From contig JAGYMT010000136.1 of assembly GCA_018400335.1 (NCBI GenBank), positions 1 through 5,835 on the forward strand: a DNA stretch of 5,835 bases, given 5' to 3'. The translations under genes were made by a program, and so were the position numbers. Below the pieces are notes generated by a model. The model worked only from the letters and a program-made list of their open reading frames with translations. It did not search any database and was not told where the DNA came from. This document shows, piece by piece, positions 1 to 5,204 of the stretch. Origin of the DNA: Kiritimatiellia bacterium (GTDB taxonomy: Bacteria; Verrucomicrobiota; Kiritimatiellia; JAAZAB01). Each line of letters opens with the position of its first letter. Within the stretch, counting starts at the first letter, position 1.

Positions 1-59
1 CCGATGCCGCCGGCATTATGAGCAGCTATAAAAGTCAAGGTTTTTTGAGCGACATTCAT
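1..59 (-). CDS. 5' end of an unrecognised downstream gene (partial, 19 codons)
   Basis: An ATG at 59 opens a frame reading MNVAQKTLTFIAAHNAGGI that runs off the left edge. A GCAGG lies nine bases upstream, a moderate ribosome-binding site, and the start is part of an ATGA with the stop of the preceding short frame. An ATG at 55 in another frame closes after six codons and is rejected. The residues after Lys6 are mildly hydrophobic and do not read as a clear signal peptide. Too little is present to name a family; position makes it the next member of the operon. Confidence 0.6.
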   Translation of the reverse strand, partial: MNVAQKTLTFIAAHNAGGI

Positions 60-85
60 GCCGGCTGACCTGCTTCAAACTTCAC
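56..85 (-). other. 9-codon GTG mini-ORF, or frame-shifted tail of the GH43-like gene
   Basis: A GTG at 85-83 overlaps the stop of the GH43-like remnant (GTGA, 85-82). It opens a frame reading VKFEAGQPA to a TGA at 58-56, which in turn overlaps the next gene's ATG (ATGA, 59-56). Two readings fit. It may be a third bridging mini-ORF like those at 5204-5091 and 2701-2654. Or it may be the true end of the remnant, because VKFEAG resembles the final strand of a concanavalin-like domain, displaced by a small indel. There is no ribosome-binding site for the GTG. Confidence 0.35.
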
Positions 86-369
86 TGAACTTGCATGCCG
101 CGGTTGCGTATGCATATCCACGCCGGCCGTCCGGCGATGGCGCGCAATAACGCCTCGCTGCTCTGCACCTGCCCGACGGCCCGGGCATCGATGGAAAGCG
201 ACATCCGGCGACCCTCGACTGCGACCCGCCAGTCGTGCCAGGCGTAAAACCAGTCGCCAATCTTGACAAGAAAGGGATCCCCGCCGTAGAGGTTGCGGAT
301 CACAGGGTTTCCCGGATACTTGGTCCAGAGGCCGTCGCTGAAGTCGTCGAGAAAAACAAGCTTCGTCAT
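82..369 (-). CDS. GH43-like N-terminus joined to a concanavalin-like C-terminus (95 aa remnant)
   Basis: Residues 1-44 (from MTKLVFLDDFSDGLWTKYPG through NLYGGDPFLVKIGDWFYAW) look like the first blade of a GH43/GH32-type five-bladed propeller, where the Asp of GGDPF (D31) would be the usual catalytic base. Residues 45-95, beginning HDWRVAVEGRRMSLSIDA and continuing to RNRGMQVQ, look like the last strands of a concanavalin/LamG-like domain, where such proteins read roughly 'WRVEVEG-R-R-...-DG-VG-V'. Everything between, several hundred residues in a normal enzyme and including the general acid, is missing, with an in-frame joint near codons 44-47 (about 240-230). It cannot be an active hydrolase; it may be a decayed gene or, less likely, a small carbohydrate-binding peptide. 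Start: ATGA overlap with glycosidase B plus a GGAGG six bases upstream. The domain's last strand seems cut: a VKFEAGQPA tail continues in the next frame. Confidence 0.7.
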   Translation of the reverse strand: MTKLVFLDDFSDGLWTKYPGNPVIRNLYGGDPFLVKIGDWFYAWHDWRVAVEGRRMSLSIDARAVGQVQSSEALLRAIAGRPAWICIRNRGMQVQ

Positions 370-2657
370 TTGGCGCCTCCATCGCGTGGAACTCCGGCCG
401 GTCCGATGCGAATTATCTCCCCTGTCTTCATCCCGATTACAAGCTGCTTGCCACGCATTTCCTCTCGCTCCCGGCCCGCCCGCTCGACCACCACCACATC
501 CCCCACATTGTTGGTCATCCGCAGCTCGCCGCCTTTCTCGCTCTCCACCTCGACCCATTCGATCCTGCCGTTCCTCATGGCCGCGCTGACCAGCAACGCT
601 CCTTCCGCGCGCATTTTCGCAAAAGAGACTTCTTTTTTCCAGGCTTTGGGCACGGCAGGGAAGACATGCAGCACCCCCCGCGTCGTATGGATCAGCATCT
701 CCTGAATGGCATTGACCGCTCCGGTGTCGCCATCCTTCTCGGAAAGCGCTCCCTCGCTGTCTCCACCAGACCAGAGCGTCAGACCTCCAGCCTTGGCCTG
801 CACCATGCTGTTGCGGCTTTCGTTCACGAAATGCCGCTTGAACAAGTCCAGGCGAAGATAGGCCGCATCACCATCGTTTAGGCGCGCGTGAATGATCGCC
901 GCCCAGACAAAACTGAAATGGATCCACTCGCCCACGCCCCTGTAGATCCAATGCCCGATCGTCGCAGCCAATATCCGCGAGAACTCCTGGTCGTTCCTGT
1001 CCACGGTGTCGAATGGATGCAACGCTCCCAGATGGGCGTGGTGCCGATGCGACCATTCCAAGTCCTGGCCTTCGTAAATCGCGATCCGGCGGGATTGAGT
1101 CTTGCCGGCGTACGGCTGGACAGACTGTTCGATCGTGGCATAGGGCGGCACTTTCTTCTTCAACTCCACCCAGTACACCGCTTTCTCCCGATCGATTCCC
1201 AGCAATTTCGCGGACGTGATCAGGGATTCGAGCAAGAAATGGATGCCCGCCAGTTGAAACGAGGGATTCTTGCCGGCGGCCCTCGGGTTGTGGTGTTCAT
1301 TGTATTCCGGCGACAGGCTCATCGGGATCGCCAATTGTCCATTCTCCTCTTCCAGCACCGACTCACAAACACGCATAACCCCTTTTATGAAGGGATAACA
1401 GACATTGCGCAGAAAGTCCTCATCCAGGGAGTAACGGTAATACAGCCACATTAGTTGTCCAACCCAGGCCGAGGACGACATATCGGTCAGCCAGGGCCAG
1501 GCTCGGCCATAGTATTCGCCGGTATCGCTGGCATACATGGTCAGGTACAGTCCATCCTCCACGCCGAAGAGGCACTTGGCGTTCCGGCGCATGCTGGGCT
1601 CCCATGCCTTGATCTTCGCGAACAATGGAAGCAATAACTCCAGATGATTTCCCGCATAGGCCGGCCAATAGGTCATCTGCACGTTGATGTCGAAATGATA
1701 ATCGTTGCCGCAGTCGGGCATTTTATGTTCTTCCGCCCACGGTCCCACCAGTGGCGCGGCATGGTCGTTGGCCATGCAGGCAAGTTTGAACAGGCCGTAA
1801 TAATAGAGTTCCTCATCCTCCGGAATCGGCACAACGACCCGGGGAGTCTTGCTCCAGTATTGGGACCACCAGAGGCCGGTGTCCCGTTTGATAGCGGCCA
1901 GGCCCCGCGCCTTGACCTCACCGATCAAGGTGATCGCCTTCTCTCTCGCTTCCGCCGCGGTATGGCCGTAGACTGATACCACCGCGAGGCCTCCAGCGAT
2001 TCGGCCGCAAGCCAGGCACATGTGCGGATCCGCCGGCCGCATCTGGATCCAACCGACCAGATCGGGCTCATCGATCAGCCGCGGTGCTTCATAACCGATG
2101 GATTGAAAATACTTTCCCAGAAAATCCCAGGATGGTTTTTTAGCGATATCAAGCGCATTGTCTTGCACCTCGATCAGCAGCACCGGCTTATGCATGGCCA
2201 TGAAGAGTTTGATCGGTTCCTTGCGACCCGCAACGGTCAGGTTCAGGACGCCCTGCCGCATATCCAGGGAAGCCTTTTGCGGCTCGATGTCCAGTTCGAT
2301 CCTGCCCATGGGCAAGCCGCTTGGCTGTGCTATCATGCCTGATTGTCCGGGGTACTCTTTATAGCGGTCAGTGAGTTCGCCGGCTTTCCATAGCCGACGC
2401 AGTTTGTCATAACTCAACTCCTCCGTTATCGGCCGGGCATTACGGTGATCCCAGAAATCGGCGCGGTTGACGCTCACGCACAGCTTCCTATCGCCCCAGA
2501 CCGTTACTCCAAAGACGCCATTGCCCAGCAGAATCCCGCATTGCGCCCGAGGCAACGGAAATGGCCACTCAAGCGCCAGTTGTTTGTCGGATATAACGTC
2601 GTCATCGTTACTCGATTCGCCGCGTGTCACGCGGCAAAGCCTGATGTTGTCGCTCAT
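366..2657 (-). CDS. GH95-like glycosidase B (763 aa)
   Basis: Probable cytoplasmic alpha-L-fucosidase- or alpha-L-galactosidase-type enzyme of family GH95. A polar 30-residue leader precedes an N-terminal beta-sandwich (about 31-250) with LLGNGVFGVTVWGD (43-56) and VNRADFWDHR (63-72). The linker has WWSQYWSKTP (263-272). The (alpha/alpha)6 barrel (about 280-660) shows NDYHFDINVQMTYWPA (318-333), MSLSPEYNE (446-454) and QDLEWSHRHHAHLGALHP (531-548). The C-terminal beta domain starts near HVFPAVPKAWK (664-674). By alignment from memory to the Bifidobacterium enzyme, N325 and E451 match the activated-water Asn and general-acid Glu, D532 may match the partner Asp, and D323 replaces the first Asn of Asn-x-Asn. 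Length is normal for the family. Nine or more Cys and no signal peptide fit the cytoplasm. The ATG at 2657 overlaps a mini-ORF stop; a GTG at 2630 is a weaker alternative. Its stop overlaps the next start in an ATGA (369-366). Confidence 0.92.
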   Translation of the reverse strand: MSDNIRLCRVTRGESSNDDDVISDKQLALEWPFPLPRAQCGILLGNGVFGVTVWGDRKLCVSVNRADFWDHRNARPITEELSYDKLRRLWKAGELTDRYKEYPGQSGMIAQPSGLPMGRIELDIEPQKASLDMRQGVLNLTVAGRKEPIKLFMAMHKPVLLIEVQDNALDIAKKPSWDFLGKYFQSIGYEAPRLIDEPDLVGWIQMRPADPHMCLACGRIAGGLAVVSVYGHTAAEAREKAITLIGEVKARGLAAIKRDTGLWWSQYWSKTPRVVVPIPEDEELYYYGLFKLACMANDHAAPLVGPWAEEHKMPDCGNDYHFDINVQMTYWPAYAGNHLELLLPLFAKIKAWEPSMRRNAKCLFGVEDGLYLTMYASDTGEYYGRAWPWLTDMSSSAWVGQLMWLYYRYSLDEDFLRNVCYPFIKGVMRVCESVLEEENGQLAIPMSLSPEYNEHHNPRAAGKNPSFQLAGIHFLLESLITSAKLLGIDREKAVYWVELKKKVPPYATIEQSVQPYAGKTQSRRIAIYEGQDLEWSHRHHAHLGALHPFDTVDRNDQEFSRILAATIGHWIYRGVGEWIHFSFVWAAIIHARLNDGDAAYLRLDLFKRHFVNESRNSMVQAKAGGLTLWSGGDSEGALSEKDGDTGAVNAIQEMLIHTTRGVLHVFPAVPKAWKKEVSFAKMRAEGALLVSAAMRNGRIEWVEVESEKGGELRMTNNVGDVVVVERAGREREEMRGKQLVIGMKTGEIIRIGPAGVPRDGGAK
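376..380 (-). promoter_or_regulatory. Strong ribosome-binding site of the GH43-like remnant
   Basis: GGAGG in the mRNA sense, six bases before the ATG at 369, inside the last codons of glycosidase B. It is the best Shine-Dalgarno match in the window together with that of glycosidase A, and it shows that initiation at 369 is still well supported although the product is only a remnant. Confidence 0.75.
2619..2635 (-). other. Perfect 7-bp GC-rich hairpin just inside glycosidase B
   Basis: GCCGCGT-GTC-ACGCGGC on the plus strand is a perfect inverted repeat with a three-base loop. In the mRNA it would fold 22-38 bases after the A of the glycosidase B start codon, at codons 8-13, where structure can affect initiation. 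No T-run follows on either strand, so it is not an intrinsic terminator. It could also be a coincidence of CGC/GGC codons. Confidence 0.4.
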
Positions 2658-2701
2658 CTTGTCAACTCATTGCGTTTTGGGTTCATTGATCCACATCTCA
2701 T
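2654..2701 (-). CDS. 15-codon mini-ORF bridging the two glycosidase genes
   Basis: Reads MRCGSMNPKRNELTR then TGA. Its ATG overlaps the stop of glycosidase A (ATGA, 2701-2698), and its TGA overlaps the ATG of glycosidase B (ATGA, 2657-2654), so it exactly spans the 40-base gap. A GAGG (2712-2709) sits seven bases before its start, better than anything in front of glycosidase B, whose own upstream sequence (TGAGTTGACAAG) is a poor ribosome-binding site. The likely role, inferred, is to hand ribosomes from A to B by termination and reinitiation. The peptide is too short for homology; it may be chance or the remains of a gene. Confidence 0.35.
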   Translation of the reverse strand: MRCGSMNPKRNELTR

Positions 2702-5094
2702 CGGCATGCCTCGAGGCGATACGTCTTCCCAGGTTTCGTCTTGAAAGTCAGGATGTTCCCCTCCAGTTGTCGCCGGGGTGCATCGCTCTCCCACAGCGCG
2801 CACCGGCCGCCCCAGCAGTTTCGAAAGCGGCACGTTTCGCCATGGCGGGAATGAATTTTAACACATTCGACGTTTCCCGCAACGCGGGACGCGGTGACCA
2901 GGAATCCACCCCGCGCCAGCAGGCGGAACGACGCATCCCAGGCTTTGGGCCACGCCGGAAACACGTTGATGATCTCCGGCTCGCCGGGCCGGGGCGACAC
3001 GCTCTGCAACAGCGCTTCTTGCAGAACCATGGTGAGCAGGCCGAGATGCTCGATCGAGTGTGCCTGATATCCCGGCGTGACCTGCTCGAAGAGGCTGAAG
3101 CCGTTGGGGAGCGGGGAGAAGGCTGCGCGGTAGCGATCGAGGATGGGCGGCAGCTCTTCGCCCGCGCCCGCCCGGACGGCAGCAATGGGCGAGCGGATGG
3201 CCGTGGGAAGCGTGGCGCCGTTGAGCACGGCATGGTGCCGCGGCGCAACCGCCAGCGTGCGACGCGCCACCGCATCCATTGTGGCGTCGCAGGTCTCGAT
3301 CGTCCAGTCCTCGAAGGGGAAGATGGGCGCGAGTTGCACGTCCTCGGAGTTGTGTGACCCGTCGACGGCACCCAGATATCCGGCCGCCCAGGCCTCGTCG
3401 GCCAACGCGCCGCCAGTCAGGGTCTTAGCCCGCGCATCGTTCCCCAGCGGATACGGCACGAGTTCATCGAGGAACGCCCGCCACTGCGGCCGCAAGGCTG
3501 CATCGACACCCAGAATCTCCGAGGCGCGGATGGCCAGCGGCAGCGTGCCGCGGATGGCGGCGAGATCCATGATGCCGTCGGTAACGCCCCAGAAATCCTC
3601 GTGCGCGTTGGTGCCGTGGATATGCCAGCGCCCATCTTCGCCTTTCCGGCAATAGCTTCGGTAGAACTCGGTCACGCCGCGCAATAGCGGGTAGGCATGT
3701 GACCGCAGCCAGGCCACGTCGCCAGTGTGGCGGTAGCGCCACCAGGCGTGAACGGCTAATTCGGCGCCCGAGGAAGCCAGGTGACTGGCCCAGGAATAGG
3801 CGCCGGGATGGTTGTCGGCCGTGTACAGGAGCGTGGAGAGGTGTAGATCGTAGGCGCAGGCGGCGGCCAGACGCGGCGAGATGCCGGTGTTGGGGCGGCC
3901 GTCGAGGAAGATCGCCCGGTACTCGTCCACGAGATCCTCGGACAGTTCGGCCGGGCCGTCGAAGGGCATGACCTCGGGGAGAAAGAGCCCGCCGGCATTC
4001 CAGCGCTGACGCGCCGCCGTTTCGAGGGCCGGCAACTGCCGTTGATACATGTCGAAAAACGGCTCGGCCAGATCGCTCGCGTCGGAGGCCAGCAGTGGCC
4101 AGTAAAGCATTTCAGTCGTCCACAGCCAGAACTGTGCGCCCCAGTCGCGTTTATCGCCTTCGGTGAGGAAGATCGAGCCGTTCCACTTGGGCGGGAATGC
4201 GCCGCGCGATGTGGCCGCCATGTGGTAGAGGAACAGTTCGCGATCGCGGGCGGCCTGTTCCCCGCGGCCATCGGGACTGTGGATCTCGACGAACGTCCGC
4301 TGCCGGAACGACTGCCACCAGCGGCTGTGGCTCTGCTCCAACGCGGTCAGTGCCTCGGGCGCCGCCAGCCGGTCAAGAATCCGCACCGCCGCCGCGCCCG
4401 GGTCGGCGCATTCGTCCCAGCTTGCCGCGCTGGACATCAGAATGGTGCGCGTTCCGCGCGCGGCCGGCAGGCGCAGAGTGCGCCTCCGCTCGTCCGGGGC
4501 GGTCACCTGCGCTACGGTCCCGGGCGCGCCAATAGCCACTGCCGAAGAACAGTAATGCTTCGCTTCGCGGAACGTCTGCACCACGGCGACGCCTCCCGCG
4601 TTCTGGCGAAACTCGTATGCCGCCACGTGCCCGCCGGCGCGGACCTCCGGCGCGCGCCACATCGCCAAGGTCACCTCGATCGGCTGGGGCGACTCGCGCT
4701 CGTCCGTCAGGGTCACCACCAACACATCGTCCTCGGCCGCCACCCAGCAGGCCGCCGTCACGCCGTTGCCGTTGACCGCACAGCGCGCCTCCGAAAGCGA
4801 CAGCGTCTGGCGGAACTCCGGCCCAGCGGCAAACGCGTCGCCGCCCACATTCACGGTCACGCGGGCGCAACCTCCCCCATAGTCGGTGGTGGAACATGCG
4901 CCCGAAAAGCGCGCGCCGGTCGTCCGGCGATTGACAGCGAACACGTCCACGCGGTTGATCTGAACCTCCAGCGACGCGGGCGTGGTCCAGACCAAGGTTC
5001 CCATTCGGCCGTTGCCGATGGGATGCCCTTCAATAGAACAGGCGGCTGGTGTTTCGAGAACCATAAGTATTTTACTTTCGCGCGATGGTATCAT
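2698..5094 (-). CDS. GH95-like glycosidase A (divergent, 798 aa)
   Basis: Likely a cytoplasmic exo-glycosidase of the GH95 (alpha-L-fucosidase / alpha-L-galactosidase) superfamily. Layout: N-terminal beta-sandwich of the Glyco_hyd_65N_2 or DUF5703_N kind (about 1-250) with the signature EGHPIGNGRMGTLVW (22-36) and INRVDVF (46-52); a linker ending in SRWWQSF (257-263); an (alpha/alpha)6 barrel (about 285-705); and a C-terminal beta domain starting INVFPAWPKAWD (709-720). Total length is normal for GH95. The barrel carries DWGAQFWLWTTEMLYWPL (317-334) where canonical enzymes have an Asn-x-Asn before Gln-Met-Asn-Tyr-Trp-Pro, NAHED (496-500) where the Ser-Pro-Glu general acid is expected, making E499 the candidate acid, and HNSEDVQLAPIFPF (581-594) where His-Arg-His-x-Ser-His-Leu is expected. 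Substrate and even catalysis are therefore uncertain. There is no signal peptide. The start at 5094 is fixed by an AGGAG and an ATGA overlap. Base composition is visibly higher in GC than glycosidase B, suggesting separate origins rather than a recent duplication. Confidence 0.88.
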   Translation of the reverse strand: MIPSRESKILMVLETPAACSIEGHPIGNGRMGTLVWTTPASLEVQINRVDVFAVNRRTTGARFSGACSTTDYGGGCARVTVNVGGDAFAAGPEFRQTLSLSEARCAVNGNGVTAACWVAAEDDVLVVTLTDERESPQPIEVTLAMWRAPEVRAGGHVAAYEFRQNAGGVAVVQTFREAKHYCSSAVAIGAPGTVAQVTAPDERRRTLRLPAARGTRTILMSSAASWDECADPGAAAVRILDRLAAPEALTALEQSHSRWWQSFRQRTFVEIHSPDGRGEQAARDRELFLYHMAATSRGAFPPKWNGSIFLTEGDKRDWGAQFWLWTTEMLYWPLLASDASDLAEPFFDMYQRQLPALETAARQRWNAGGLFLPEVMPFDGPAELSEDLVDEYRAIFLDGRPNTGISPRLAAACAYDLHLSTLLYTADNHPGAYSWASHLASSGAELAVHAWWRYRHTGDVAWLRSHAYPLLRGVTEFYRSYCRKGEDGRWHIHGTNAHEDFWGVTDGIMDLAAIRGTLPLAIRASEILGVDAALRPQWRAFLDELVPYPLGNDARAKTLTGGALADEAWAAGYLGAVDGSHNSEDVQLAPIFPFEDWTIETCDATMDAVARRTLAVAPRHHAVLNGATLPTAIRSPIAAVRAGAGEELPPILDRYRAAFSPLPNGFSLFEQVTPGYQAHSIEHLGLLTMVLQEALLQSVSPRPGEPEIINVFPAWPKAWDASFRLLARGGFLVTASRVAGNVECVKIHSRHGETCRFRNCWGGRCALWESDAPRRQLEGNILTFKTKPGKTYRLEACR
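2709..2712 (-). promoter_or_regulatory. GAGG ribosome-binding site at the end of glycosidase A
   Basis: GAGG in the mRNA sense lies inside the last codons of glycosidase A, seven bases before the ATG at 2701. It is positioned for the 15-codon mini-ORF and is too far (over 50 bases) to serve glycosidase B directly. Confidence 0.4.
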
Positions 5095-5204
5095 GCTCGT
5101 GTCTCCTGTTTCATCATTTTCGGGCGCACCATGGACAACAACGCACGGATCACTCCGTTCTGATCCGCGCACAATATCAGCAATATGCGTATCGTTCCGT
5201 TCAT
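5091..5204 (-). CDS. Small ORF of 37 aa bridging two genes
   Basis: This ORF fills the whole gap between the URO-D-like gene and glycosidase A. Its ATG overlaps the URO-D-like stop (ATGA, 5204-5201) and its TGA overlaps the start of glycosidase A (ATGA, 5094-5091). A GAAGG (5219-5215) lies 10 bases upstream of its start, a moderate ribosome-binding site. The peptide begins MNGTIRILLILCADQNG, with a short hydrophobic run at residues 5-12, and ends with a basic tail (RPKMMKQETRA). The last codons contain the strong AGGAG that serves glycosidase A. I recognise no family. It could be a microprotein, a leader that delivers ribosomes to glycosidase A, or the remains of a longer gene. The exact double overlap is the evidence for translation; there is no homology evidence. 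Confidence 0.45.
   Translation of the reverse strand: MNGTIRILLILCADQNGVIRALLSMVRPKMMKQETRA
5103..5107 (-). promoter_or_regulatory. Ribosome-binding site of glycosidase A
   Basis: AGGAG in the mRNA sense, eight bases before the ATG at 5094. It decides the start of glycosidase A: the same frame is open 110 codons further upstream to 5424, but that extension overlaps the URO-D-like gene and has low-complexity Arg/Ser/Cys-rich content typical of a shadow frame. Confidence 0.75.

Noticed and set aside
4..16. Palindrome ATGCCG-C-CGGCAT at the left edge
   Set aside because: The one-base centre cannot form a normal hairpin loop, there is no T-run, and it lies within the coding start of the next gene, so it is not a terminator.
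370..558. 63-codon upstream extension of the GH43-like remnant
   Set aside because: It overlaps the C-terminus of glycosidase B, is Gly/Arg-rich, and the GGAGG and ATGA mark 369 as the start.
2303..2314. Perfect 12-base palindrome TGCCCATGGGCA
   Set aside because: It sits in the middle of glycosidase B at codons for Leu-Pro-Met-Gly; a single short palindrome of this kind is expected by chance and has no context.
2467..3357. Plus-strand open frame (296 codons) spanning the A/B junction
   Set aside because: It is antisense to the ends of two well-supported glycosidase genes, and its product is low-complexity with no recognisable motif.
4042..5163. Long plus-strand open frame (373 codons)
   Set aside because: It lies wholly antisense to glycosidase A, is rich in Arg, Gly, Ala and His without any domain pattern, and has no plausible ribosome-binding site. 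Such shadow frames are expected opposite a GC-rich gene.
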